Below, piece after piece: positions 43,930 to 52,994 of a DNA stretch of 64,000 bases (within the stretch, counting starts at the first letter, position 1; every line of letters begins with the position of its first letter). The notes beneath the pieces were generated by a model. That model made no database searches. It was given only the letters and a program-made list of their open reading frames with translations, and had not been told where the DNA came from. This DNA comes from Halorhabdus utahensis DSM 12940. GTDB taxonomy: Archaea; Halobacteriota; Halobacteria; Halobacteriales; Haloarculaceae. The stretch covers positions 434,001 to 498,000 of the forward strand of contig NC_013158.1 of the NCBI RefSeq assembly GCF_000023945.1, written 5' to 3'. The translations under genes and the position numbers were made by a program.

Positions 43930-45049
43930 ATCATCGACAGCCACACGAACCAACAGAAGCGACGTGACCGTTCTCATGACCGGGGCCGGCGCACCAGGTG
44001 CCTGGGGCATCATCAGGAGCCTTCGATTGACCGAGGAACGCGACGTCCGCATCGTCGGCGTCGACATGGATCCCGACGCCTACGGGTTCTCGCTCGTGGA
44101 CGCGTCCTACCGGGTTCCAGCAGGGACTGACGACGGGTACGTGACCCGGATCGCCGACATCGTCACGAAGGAAGACGTCGACGTCGTCCTGCCGCTGACG
44201 ACCGACGAGCTACAGCCGCTGGCGACCCACCGCGAGGACGTTCCCGCGAGCGTCATGGTTTCCGCCGCGGAGATACTTTCGATCGCGAACGACAAGGCCG
44301 CACTGTACGCGTTTCTCGACAAGCACGGTTTCGACTCCGCGCCGCGGTTCTGCCGGGTTGAGGACGAGGCGTCGTTCGTCGATGCGGTGCAAGCGCTCGA
44401 ATATCCCGACAACCCGGTCTGTTTCAAGCCGGTCGTCGGGAGCGGCATGCGGGGCTTCCGGGTGCTCGACGAGGATGCCGATCAGCTAACCCAGTTGCTC
44501 GACGAGAAGCCGAGTGCGACGACCACGACGTTCGAGGAGATCCGTCCGGTACTGGCCGAGGCCGATCCCTTCCCCAAACTCGTCGTCATGGAGTACCTCC
44601 CGGGTGAGGAGTACAGCGTCGACGCGCTCGCGATGGGTGATTCCGTCGGCCCCGTGGTCCCGCGCTCGCGGGCCAAGACACGGGCCGGCATCTCGTTTCA
44701 GGGCGTCGTCGAAGAGAACGATCGCCTCATCGAGGAAGCGGGCGAGATATGCCAGAAGCTCGGCCTGGAGTACAACGTCAACCTCCAGTTCAAGTACGAC
44801 GCCGACGGGAATCCGAAGCTCATCGAGATCAATCCCCGTGTCGCCGGGACGATCATCATGTGTGTCGGTGCCGGGGTGAACCTGCCGTATCTGGGTCTCA
44901 AGCACGCACTCGAAGAGCCGATTCCGTCGGTCGATATCGAGTGGGAAACGTCGATGACCCGATACTGGAACGAGGTGTTCCGATCACCCGGTGGCGACTC
45001 CTTCCACGTTGATCCGGACGGGGTCACGAACAGGATGGCGACCCGATGA
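43922..45049 (+). CDS. ATP-grasp ligase, carbamoyl-phosphate-synthase-like
   Basis: 375 residues. An N-terminal Rossmann-like part (VLMTGAGAPGAWGIIRSL, DMDPDAYGFSLVD, PLTTDELQPLA) precedes an ATP-grasp domain with NDKAALYAFLDKHG, FKPVVGSGMRGFRVL (phosphate-binding loop), MEYLPGEEYSVDALA and metal site IEINPRVAGTI. These CarB-like ligases join a carboxylate to an amine. Sugar-locus examples add amino acids or other groups to glycans. Its partner substrate is unknown. HAD phosphatase gene 60 bp downstream. Confidence 0.85.
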   Translation: MSESSTATRTNRSDVTVLMTGAGAPGAWGIIRSLRLTEERDVRIVGVDMDPDAYGFSLVDASYRVPAGTDDGYVTRIADIVTKEDVDVVLPLTTDELQPLATHREDVPASVMVSAAEILSIANDKAALYAFLDKHGFDSAPRFCRVEDEASFVDAVQALEYPDNPVCFKPVVGSGMRGFRVLDEDADQLTQLLDEKPSATTTTFEEIRPVLAEADPFPKLVVMEYLPGEEYSVDALAMGDSVGPVVPRSRAKTRAGISFQGVVEENDRLIEEAGEICQKLGLEYNVNLQFKYDADGNPKLIEINPRVAGTIIMCVGAGVNLPYLGLKHALEEPIPSVDIEWETSMTRYWNEVFRSPGGDSFHVDPDGVTNRMATR

Positions 45050-45109
45050 ACCCGTGTCAGTGGGAGTGGGGCCGATGATCGAACCACGGTGGGGGTGTAC
45101 CCGGCAACG

Positions 45110-45757
45110 ATGACGATTCGGGCAGTCTGTTTCGACCTCGACGACACGCTCTTTGCGTACCGGAAATACGCGCGGGCGGGGCTCCGTGCGGCGGCCGACC
45201 GTCTCGAAGCCCGGACCGGCGAGGAGGTACACGAGGAGTTGCTGCGGCTGTACTTCACCGAGGGGATCACCGACGGGACGTTCGACCAACTGCTCGACCG
45301 CCACGACCGCAACTCGAAGCTGGTCGACGACCTCGTCGATGCCTACCACGACGCAAATACACCGCTGTCACCGTATCCGGAGACGGAGCCGGTCCTCTCG
45401 ACATTAAGCGAGGGCTACCGACTGGGACTCATCACGGACGGGCGTGGAGGTCACGCCAAACTCCGTCGCCTCGGCATCCGATCGTACTTCGACGCAGTGG
45501 TGGTCACACCAACGATCGAGTCGTCCAAGCGCGAATCCGAGCCGTTCGAGCGGGTCCTCTCGACACTCTCGGTGTCGGCCGACGCTGCAGTGTACGTCGG
45601 AGACGATCCGCGGTTCGATTTCGAAAATCCCAACCATCTCGGGATGACGACGGTTCGACTCCGTCGCGGCCGCTACAGCGACCTCGAACCGAAGACCGAC
45701 GCGGCGGTACCCGATCGTGAGATACCGCACCTCGAAGCGCTCCTCGATATCCTCTGA
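45110..45757 (+). CDS. HAD-superfamily phosphatase
   Basis: 215 residues from MTIRAVCFDLDDTLFAY; a GTG at 45089 is less likely. Motif I is DLDDT with the nucleophile Asp; motif II Thr is in LGLITDGRGGHA; motif III Lys is probably in SSKRESEP; motif IV is VGDDPRFDFEN. A cap of about 80 helical residues (C1 type) lies between. It would remove phosphate from a sugar or other small metabolite; the place behind the ATP-grasp ligase suggests a common pathway. Confidence 0.87.
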   Translation: MTIRAVCFDLDDTLFAYRKYARAGLRAAADRLEARTGEEVHEELLRLYFTEGITDGTFDQLLDRHDRNSKLVDDLVDAYHDANTPLSPYPETEPVLSTLSEGYRLGLITDGRGGHAKLRRLGIRSYFDAVVVTPTIESSKRESEPFERVLSTLSVSADAAVYVGDDPRFDFENPNHLGMTTVRLRRGRYSDLEPKTDAAVPDREIPHLEALLDIL

Positions 45758-45764
45758 TCGGACG

Positions 45765-46097
45765 ATGCAGCACCGATGGGAACGGCGACTCGAGCAAGCG
45801 CGCAACCTTGCCAGCAAGGGCGACGGCAGGACGGGTGACTGGCGGTTCGAAACCCGGATTCGATCGGATACATGCGAGGAGGTCGACGAAACCTCGGATG
45901 CGATGCGAGTAAACGACGGCCTACCACCGGTCGCCGATCCAGGAAATCCGTCTTATTGCCGCCCAATAGTCCAAAATTCCGCGCCAAGCCGTTCGGCGTC
46001 GTCCCGTTCGAAGACAGATCGGTCGACGAACACCGTGAGAAAATACTGGCTGGATCACTGTGAGGCGACCGGAGAATCCCCGTGCCGAGTGGGGTAG
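45765..46097 (+). pseudogene. Possible frame-broken gene remnant
   Basis: After the HAD stop, the frame from ATG 45765 (MQHRWERRLEQARNLASKGD) has gene-like codon use for about 60 residues, then loses it. From about 45955 another frame becomes protein-like (KFRAKPFGVVPFEDRSVDEH) up to a TGA near 46061-46063. This looks like one short gene broken by a frameshift, but the match is by eye only and no family is recognised. The remaining 180 bp to 46277 show nothing further. The whole gap 45758-46277 lacks an intact gene. Confidence 0.25.
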
Positions 46098-46277
46098 TAA
46101 ACAACCAATAACTACGCGTGGCACGCGACGAGATAGTCCAGAGCCACGAGTGAGTGTCAGTAGGAGGTTCCACGTGCCGGCTGCCAGCCAGCGTTCACCC
46201 GTCGGACCTCTCGGAGAGATCCGGCTACGACTGTCCTGGCCGATACGGCGGTGTGTGAATCCCGGGGGCCGACTACC

Positions 46278-47768
46278 GTGATCGGAACGACGCGTCTCTT
46301 TCGCCGGTTTCTCTCCCTGCTCGGGCCGAAAGTGATGACGACAGTGATCGCGGTGATTTCGACGCCGATCATCGTGCGACTGCTCGGCCCCGGCCGCTAC
46401 GGGGACTACGCCGTCTTGCTCTCGGTGTACTCGTTGTACATGATCCCGATCAGCGCGGCAATCACCGAGGGTGTCCAGAAGTTCGTCGCGGAGGACCGCG
46501 AGGACGACGACTGGATCGAACGTGTCCTGCAGTTTTACCTGGTGCTGGCGTTGCTGTTAGCGTTTGCCGGGAGCGTCATCCTCGTGATCGTGACGTGGCT
46601 GGGTGTTGGAGCTACCTTCGGCGAGGGATTTTCGTTTTACTTCTACGTACTCGCCGGCTTCATCGTCGTCGGTCAGTTCCGCGGCCTTGCGATGCACACC
46701 GTCCTTGGCTTCGGACTCGAACACATCAAGGGGCCGCTCGAAGTCCTCAAGAAATCAGTCACCGTCGTCGTCGGTATCGCGCTCGTCCTCTCAGGGCTGG
46801 GCGTCTTCGGAATGTTGTTCGGACACATCGTCGCAAACGCGCTCGTCGCACTCGTCGGTGGATACGCCATCGTGACGCGGATCTCCGTCCGGAAACTGTT
46901 TTCGTTTCCGCGGACAGTCTCTTACCGGGAATTTCTCTCCTTTAACGTACTCAACGTCGTGCTCGTGCTCTTCGTGATGTCGCTGTTTCACGTCGATATC
47001 ATCATGGTCCGAACGGTAGTCGGTGACGAGGCGACGGGCTACTACAAGGCCGCGCTGGCACTGGCAGAGTACCTCTGGATCGTCCCGATCGTCCTCCAGA
47101 GCCTCCTGTTGCATTCGAGTTCGAGTCTCTGGAGCGAGGAACGATACGAGCAGATTACCGAACTCGCCGGACGGATCACCCGCTATACGACGCTGCTCAT
47201 TCTCCTCATGGCTGTGGGGCTTGCCACGCTCGCTCATCGCGTCGTGCCGCTTTACTACGGCGAAGCCTTCATGGTAAGCACCGTGCCGCTCCTCCTGTTG
47301 CTTCCGGGAGCCGTGGGGTTCGCGATTGCACGACCGCTTCTGGCGATCTGTCAGGGCTCCGGGGAACTCAAGACGCTCATCCTCGCCACCGGTGCGGCCG
47401 CGACGATCAACGTCGTCCTGAACGGCGCCTTGATCCCACTCTTCGGGCTAAACGGGGCGGCGACAGCAACCAGCGTCTCCTATGGTTCGATGTTCGTGTT
47501 GCTCGTGTGGGCTGCGAGACGCACCGGATACGATCCGTTAGTTGATTTCCGCCCAGTTCGGATCGCTCTCACTACCATAACTACTGGCGTGACGATCTTC
47601 CTTGCCGACAGCCTCATCGGCAGCGACATCGTCTCACTGGTCGTGGTTCCGGTACTCGGCCTCGTGGTTTTCGCCGCTATCGCGCTGGTGACACGGGCAA
47701 TCGACGTCGATGAGGTCCTCGAAATTCTCGAACAGGTGCCCCTTCCATTCGACATTCACCCGCCGTAG
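46278..47768 (+). CDS. Polysaccharide flippase (Wzx/MVF-type)
   Basis: 496 residues from a GTG at 46278 (VIGTTRLFRRFLSLLG); an in-frame GTG at 46251 is an alternative. About 14 TM segments with the N-terminal IIVRLLGPGRYGDYAVLLSV typical of the PST/Wzx family, and GLNGAATATSVSYGSMFVL in a late helix. It should move lipid-linked oligosaccharides from the inner to the outer face of the membrane, like AglR-type candidates in other haloarchaea. The following GT2 gene is 71 bp downstream. Confidence 0.9.
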   Translation: MIGTTRLFRRFLSLLGPKVMTTVIAVISTPIIVRLLGPGRYGDYAVLLSVYSLYMIPISAAITEGVQKFVAEDREDDDWIERVLQFYLVLALLLAFAGSVILVIVTWLGVGATFGEGFSFYFYVLAGFIVVGQFRGLAMHTVLGFGLEHIKGPLEVLKKSVTVVVGIALVLSGLGVFGMLFGHIVANALVALVGGYAIVTRISVRKLFSFPRTVSYREFLSFNVLNVVLVLFVMSLFHVDIIMVRTVVGDEATGYYKAALALAEYLWIVPIVLQSLLLHSSSSLWSEERYEQITELAGRITRYTTLLILLMAVGLATLAHRVVPLYYGEAFMVSTVPLLLLLPGAVGFAIARPLLAICQGSGELKTLILATGAAATINVVLNGALIPLFGLNGAATATSVSYGSMFVLLVWAARRTGYDPLVDFRPVRIALTTITTGVTIFLADSLIGSDIVSLVVVPVLGLVVFAAIALVTRAIDVDEVLEILEQVPLPFDIHPP

Positions 47769-47839
47769 CCCGCCACTGTACCGCGGTCGCCGGAGTAGCC
47801 GATTCATAACCAAGAACCCGACGGCCCCTGTTTCGGAGG

Positions 47840-48895
47840 ATGAGCGTCCAGGTGGGGAATGTCAACGACGGAATCCACAGTACCGCGGCCGCCGACGCAA
47901 CGGTACAACGAGAGACGGGTCGCTCGACGGGGCCGATCGAACTCTCGGTCGTGATCGTGACCTACAACGAAGCGGATCGGATCAAAGCGTGTATCGAATC
48001 GGTCATCTCGTCGTGTCGCGACCGGGTCGACTTCGAGGTGATTCTCGTCGATTCGAACTCGACGGATGGGACCGTCGACATCGCTACCGAGTACCCGATT
48101 ACGGTCGCTCGGATCGCGGATGACGAGCTCACGACGCCGGGCGCAGGCCGGTACGTGGGAACGAAGATCGCTCGCGGCGAGCGCGTGCTGTTCGTCGACG
48201 GTGACATGGTGATTCACGCCGAGTGGCTCGGACGGGCACTCGACGTGCTCGATGCGCAGCCGACTGTCGCAGCCGTTGACGGGCACCTCAATACGCCGTC
48301 GGCTATCGAGACGACAACACACGTCGAGGCTGTCCGTGGAGTTGCGCTGTATCGGGCCGAGGCACTGGATGCAGTGGGCGGGTTCGATCCGTACCTGCAG
48401 TCCCTCGAGGACATCCACCTGGGATTCGAACTGTCCGCCGCAGGGTACGAACTGCGACGTCTCCCGGAAGTGGCCGGGGACCACCCGCCTCGAACCGCTT
48501 CTGCCCCGGAAATCCTGCGACGGTGGCGACGTGGCTACACGTTCGGCACCGGACAGGCGTTGCGAAGGTCGGCCGGTTCGAAACAGCTACTCGCGAAGCA
48601 CCTCTCTCGGATCAGATATCGGCTGGCGCTGCTCGCGTGGCTCTGTGCCGGCGTCGTCTCGATCCTGTTTCCGTTGATACTGCTGTCGTGGCTCGGATTC
48701 TCGACCCTTGCTGTGGTACTTCTGACCGTTCGGCTCGGCGTCCGGGATGCCATCCGGATACTCCTGGCAAAAGCAGTCGGCGTCGTCGGGCTCGTCAGGG
48801 GACTGTTCGATCCGCCAGCACCACCGGAGTCGTTTCCGCTTGCCGCAGTCGAGATCGTAAAGCGAGGAACAGTCTACACGACGGATGGTATGTAA
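47840..48895 (+). CDS. Glycosyltransferase family 2 with TM segments
   Basis: 351 residues. The GT-A domain contains LSVVIVTYNEADRIKACIES, VILVDSNSTDG and LFVDGDMVIH (D-x-D metal site), then VGGFDPYLQSLEDIHLGFEL (acceptor and catalytic ED). Two C-terminal hydrophobic segments (ALLAWLCAGVVSILFPLILL and WLGFSTLAVVLLTVRLG) fix it to the membrane. It would extend the lipid-linked glycan. It converges on the beta-helix protein gene with 15 bp between. Confidence 0.87.
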   Translation: MSVQVGNVNDGIHSTAAADATVQRETGRSTGPIELSVVIVTYNEADRIKACIESVISSCRDRVDFEVILVDSNSTDGTVDIATEYPITVARIADDELTTPGAGRYVGTKIARGERVLFVDGDMVIHAEWLGRALDVLDAQPTVAAVDGHLNTPSAIETTTHVEAVRGVALYRAEALDAVGGFDPYLQSLEDIHLGFELSAAGYELRRLPEVAGDHPPRTASAPEILRRWRRGYTFGTGQALRRSAGSKQLLAKHLSRIRYRLALLAWLCAGVVSILFPLILLSWLGFSTLAVVLLTVRLGVRDAIRILLAKAVGVVGLVRGLFDPPAPPESFPLAAVEIVKRGTVYTTDGM

Positions 48896-48910
48896 GCGAG
48901 TCCGGAGCAA

Positions 48911-50944
48911 TCAGTCCCAGGGCCGGTCGCCCATGCCCGGGTGACCAGGGATGACTGCTGACGGGTCGTGGGCCCGTTCGGAGCCGTAGAAGTTGCCGTC
49001 GTTCTCGACGGGGGCCTGGCCTGGGATGTCCTGGAACGCGTGGGTTTTCAGGAAGAACCAGTTGTCACGGATGGTGATACGTCCGTCTGCCGTGATGCCG
49101 TTGCCGTAGCCAGCACACCCCCAGTTCGGCTCGCCATCCGCTGTCCGGGGCTCGTCGTTCTCGACGATGTTGTGTTCCCAGACAGCGGTGCCGCTGTAGG
49201 GGTCGTGCGCGTCGATGATGTGTCGGACGCTTTTGGGCCCGAAGTGGTTGTACCGGGCGATATAACTCGTCGACGGGGCCGCCGAGACGCTGTGACGGTT
49301 ATTGTTGAAGTAGTTGTACTCGACCAGGGCATTGGCCTCCATCGCGACACCGTATCCCAGTCCTTGGGCGTTGTTGTCGTAGATATAGCTGTGATGGACG
49401 TGTGCGTTCGGCGCGTTTTCGTTGACGTGGACGGCCCGATTGGCGTGACCCCATAACTCACAGTTGTCGATCTCGATGTCCCGACCTTCGCACTGAATGG
49501 CAAATTCCGGGGCAGCGAAATCGATCGGATTCGATTCCGTGACTGTCTGACCCGGATGCAGTCCACGCAGCCGGATCCCGGTGACGCGTGAGCGCTCCTG
49601 GGCGCGAATCTGACAGGTCCCTGTCCAGTTAGTGTATATCAGTGACCCGGGCGACCCATCGACGCCCCGATCACTCGCAAGGGTGACGCCGGGCGGAACG
49701 GTGAGTTCGGTCCTGCCGAGGTTGATGTCATTGGCCAGGAACACGACGTCACCCGACGCCGCACTCGCGAGCGCTCGCTTTAGTCCGCCACGTGTTCTGG
49801 CCACGGTGTCGGCGGCAGCTTTGCTGATCGTGTCCACATATCCCGCTCCGCCACCCAGCGTTGTTGCATCAGCTCCCTGCTGCCAGGGGAAGCCGTGTTT
49901 CCAATCGTCTCCCGCGGCACCCGCCTGTGGGTATCGACTGAGATCCGAGGGACGGCCGTCGACGAACGCGCTCGCATCGCCGTCGATGGTAACGTCCACA
50001 ACCAGATTGTCGAATCGGTAAGCGTGACGTTCCCCAGGGTCGACACGGCCGGCCGCTCTGGTCCCGTCGTCGCTGATCCAGTGAAAATCCGATTCGATGA
50101 CTGCGCCGTCTTTCGTCGAGGCGATGAGATCGCCACCGTCCTGGACTTCGAGATAATACTCTGCCGGGGTGTCGCCGGTCCCCTCGAATGAATAGCTATG
50201 CTCCGGCAGGTTCACTCCGGCCAGTTCATACGTCGAGACCGTCTGCCCGTCGAGCGAGAGCGAGAACTGCCCCTCCAGTGGCGTAAACTCGACGACGTTA
50301 CCGAGAAACTCGATCGTGTCGCCGTAACCGTTGCCCGTCCGACCGGTCACCGTCCAGGTTCCGTCGTCGTTTTTTGCGACGTCTTCGTTGCTCGTCTCCG
50401 CGGTGAGATCGGTGTCGTTGATCACCCTGAAGATCTCGCCCGTCGTCCGTAACGAGTACGTGACAGAGCCGTCCGGCGGCGTCGTGATCTCGAGTCGCCT
50501 GGTCGGCGGTTCGACCAGTTCCTCACGCGAGATCGCATTACCGTTTCGGTAGAGTTGATAATCGCCACCGTCAACCTGAAAGGAGTGAACGTCGCCGTCG
50601 AGTTCGAACGCATCTGCGTATCCATCGGCGGTCGATCCGGTTACCTTCCACATCCCGTCGTCGTTCTTCTGGATGTGTTCTTCGTACGTCTCAGCGTCAG
50701 TCACGCTGTTTTCCTCGAGCAACGCGACAGTGTCGCCACAGGTGAATTGATACTGGATGTCTATCCCTTCCGGAGCGACGATCTCGAGTCGATCTGATTG
50801 CTCCTGGGCGTCACCGCGAGACATGACGACCGTGGAAGCGACAAGCCCGCCGCCGGAAAGCTGCAATAGCCGGCGACGACTGAGTGTTCTCTCTCGTGTG
50901 TCAGTCCCCCGCTCGTCAGTAGGATCCCCCTTCTGTTGTACCAT
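48911..50944 (-). CDS. Tat-exported modular right-handed beta-helix (pectate-lyase-like) protein
   Basis: 677 residues. Tat signal with LSRRRLLQLSGGG (about 21-33). Three homologous beta modules of about 90 residues follow: RLEIVAPEGIDIQYQFTCGD, RLEITTPPDGSVTYSLRTTG and a third from HSYSFEGTGDTPAEYYLEVQ; the first two share KNDDGxWxVTG and GDxxEFxG motifs. From about 330 a pectate-lyase-type parallel beta-helix begins (RTRGGLKRALASAASGDVVF ... IEIDNCELWGHANRAVHV ... NHFGPKSVRHIIDAHDPYSG). It may cleave or bind an acidic surface polysaccharide, matching the uronic-acid genes around. A TAAAAACTC box (50974-50983, minus) supports the ATG at 50944. Confidence 0.85.
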   Translation of the reverse strand: MVQQKGDPTDERGTDTRERTLSRRRLLQLSGGGLVASTVVMSRGDAQEQSDRLEIVAPEGIDIQYQFTCGDTVALLEENSVTDAETYEEHIQKNDDGMWKVTGSTADGYADAFELDGDVHSFQVDGGDYQLYRNGNAISREELVEPPTRRLEITTPPDGSVTYSLRTTGEIFRVINDTDLTAETSNEDVAKNDDGTWTVTGRTGNGYGDTIEFLGNVVEFTPLEGQFSLSLDGQTVSTYELAGVNLPEHSYSFEGTGDTPAEYYLEVQDGGDLIASTKDGAVIESDFHWISDDGTRAAGRVDPGERHAYRFDNLVVDVTIDGDASAFVDGRPSDLSRYPQAGAAGDDWKHGFPWQQGADATTLGGGAGYVDTISKAAADTVARTRGGLKRALASAASGDVVFLANDINLGRTELTVPPGVTLASDRGVDGSPGSLIYTNWTGTCQIRAQERSRVTGIRLRGLHPGQTVTESNPIDFAAPEFAIQCEGRDIEIDNCELWGHANRAVHVNENAPNAHVHHSYIYDNNAQGLGYGVAMEANALVEYNYFNNNRHSVSAAPSTSYIARYNHFGPKSVRHIIDAHDPYSGTAVWEHNIVENDEPRTADGEPNWGCAGYGNGITADGRITIRDNWFFLKTHAFQDIPGQAPVENDGNFYGSERAHDPSAVIPGHPGMGDRPWD

Positions 50945-51340
50945 AGTTAAGCATCACTTACTTACTGGAAAGAGAGTTTTTACGGCTCAACGCAGATTGG
51001 TGGTGTGTTGATACCGTTTGTATCGGCGTGAATGCAACATATCTACGGGATTGGTCCCCCAAATCATCGACTGACCCCTGCCTTCAAACTCTATTCCCCC
51101 AGCGTGTAACTGTTTAAGGAAGTCTGGTTGATAAATCTGCCGATCGTCGGACAGTTATCGAGTCTGCTCACAGACGTTCGAGTGACCAGGGATTCCCACT
51201 GAAGCACCGTCGGACGACTCCTGCGGCGAAGTGCCTCCCTGGACGGACGGGATCACGAGAAGTTGGGTGCTGGTGAACTGCCTAGGACCCCAGTAAGAAG
51301 AGTATACCCTTGTAAACAGTCCGTCTGCCCATGTGAATAG
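50945..51340. other. Divergent intergenic region
   Basis: 396 bp between the beta-helix gene (minus) and the second DegT gene (plus). It holds promoter-like boxes at both ends (50974-50983 on minus, 51303-51308 on plus) and no open frame with haloarchaeal codon bias. No gene is called. Confidence 0.5.
51303..51308 (+). promoter_or_regulatory. TATA box of the second DegT gene
   Basis: TATACC in AGAGTATACCCTT is centred about 36 nt before the ATG at 51341 and predicts a leader of roughly 9 nt. Confidence 0.4.
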
Positions 51341-52630
51341 ATGGAACAGCACGACGCACGGACGATCAACCGGCTGGAAGACGGTGTCGAGGACGATCGC
51401 GTGGAACGACCCCGCCGATGGCGGTTAGTTCCACCGGCCATAACGCCGATTGCGTTACGAGACGTCTGCAGCGGCCTCCTCGACAGTATACGAAGAAAGG
51501 CACGTGACGGGTTCCAACGGGATATGGAAGCGTTTTTCGACGCCGATACGTCCGCGACGTACACGTCCTACCGCCGCGCGCTTGCCAGTTGCGTTCACGA
51601 ACTGCGTGCCAATACGCCAGACGAGTGTCGCGAGGTCCTCATTCCCGCGTTCTGCAGTCCGGACTTCCCCGAGACGATCGAAGGTGTCGGTCTCGAAGCG
51701 GCTCGGTATGACGTCGATCCAACCACTCTCGCTGCAAACCCCTCCGCCATCGAAGCGGCGGTCACTGAACACACACTCGCCGTCGTCGCCGTCAACGTCC
51801 TTGGATACACGTCACCGATGGAGACCCTTGCGGAGACGTGTTCGGATCGGGACGTCTTTCTCATCGAGGCGCTCGGCTACGCGCCAGGGACTGAATACAA
51901 GGGACAGCGCCTGGGCACGTTCGGCGACTGTGCGGTGTTGAACTTCCAGCAGGGAAAGCCGATTCCGGTCGGTGGCGGAATGATACTCAGTCAAAATCCT
52001 GATCTCGCCTTTAGCGATCAAGGACGCTCCCGGACCAGGGCCAACGTCGGCGCAATCACCGGCTATGCGCTCCTATCCCGGCCACGCCGGTACTACGCCT
52101 ACACGCGGGCGAAAGAATGGCTCGACCGATTCGGACGGCTGAACTGGCGACCCACGACGCATCCAGAATCCAAATTTGCAGTCGAATACGACCCGCCGTT
52201 TGCGACAATGTCCGATTTCCAGGGCGCGATCGCCAGCCGCGTATTCGACCGCCTCGAAGACAATCGGGAGCAGCGCGCGAAGACGGCACAGTTCTACACC
52301 GAAGCGCTGTCGACCTGCCCGAAGGTGAGGAGTATCGACCCGATCGGCGGACTCACCAGACATCAGTACGTCAGATTCCCGCTAATTGCCGAGACGCAAC
52401 CGCTTCGCGATCGGATCGGCCAGGCGCTCAACGAGGCTGGAATACAGGCCACGACGCTGTATGACTGGCCCATGATCGATCCCACATCGTTCCCCGGTGC
52501 CGGGAAACTCCAGCGGCACATCCTCACGCTCCCAACCCACCCATACGTCGACGAGAGAGACAGGCGACTTGTCGTCGAGACGATTCGGACGGCCGTTGCC
52601 CGAGACACGACCGATACTCACAGCGGGTAA
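51341..52630 (+). CDS. DegT/DnrJ/EryC1-family protein with altered PLP site
   Basis: 429 residues. It keeps the Schiff-base Lys206 (NFQQGKPIPVGGG) and the family LGTFGDCAVLNF. The Asp that holds the pyridine nitrogen of PLP (VEDAAQ in the first DegT) is replaced by Ala177 (LIEALGYAPG), and the usual Gln and His of that motif are Tyr and Pro. The N terminus is about 60 residues longer than in the other copy. It may be a dehydratase-like or non-transaminating relative, or a protein with structural use of the fold. It begins a block with an oxidoreductase and a nucleotide-sugar dehydrogenase. The next 364 bp (52631-52994) show no gene. Confidence 0.8.
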   Translation: MEQHDARTINRLEDGVEDDRVERPRRWRLVPPAITPIALRDVCSGLLDSIRRKARDGFQRDMEAFFDADTSATYTSYRRALASCVHELRANTPDECREVLIPAFCSPDFPETIEGVGLEAARYDVDPTTLAANPSAIEAAVTEHTLAVVAVNVLGYTSPMETLAETCSDRDVFLIEALGYAPGTEYKGQRLGTFGDCAVLNFQQGKPIPVGGGMILSQNPDLAFSDQGRSRTRANVGAITGYALLSRPRRYYAYTRAKEWLDRFGRLNWRPTTHPESKFAVEYDPPFATMSDFQGAIASRVFDRLEDNREQRAKTAQFYTEALSTCPKVRSIDPIGGLTRHQYVRFPLIAETQPLRDRIGQALNEAGIQATTLYDWPMIDPTSFPGAGKLQRHILTLPTHPYVDERDRRLVVETIRTAVARDTTDTHSG

Positions 52631-52994
52631 ACCAATCATTTCGATCCTTGAACAGTCGGTAAATGGCCATATCTGTCAGTAACTCACAGGTCAAATCGGC
52701 TGCATGCAGGGCAATCAGTCCACATCCATCCGCTAATTTATCAATCTGCATTTTCGCCAGCCATTGATGTCGTCAGACATTGCTTACCGCCCGCAAGCTG
52801 AGAATAACAATCATATTCCCAAATGGATTCATCCTCGTGACTGAACCAGTTTCGCCTCCCGAACGAGTATCGATGTCGGTGACTGACCCTGCAAAGACGA
52901 CGCTGTCTCCGAGCGACGCCGTTTCGACGGCGATGGGGCTGAGGGCGTGCTGCAGCGTCCTGCAATCCGCACAGCCGTCATCGGAGGTGGTGGC

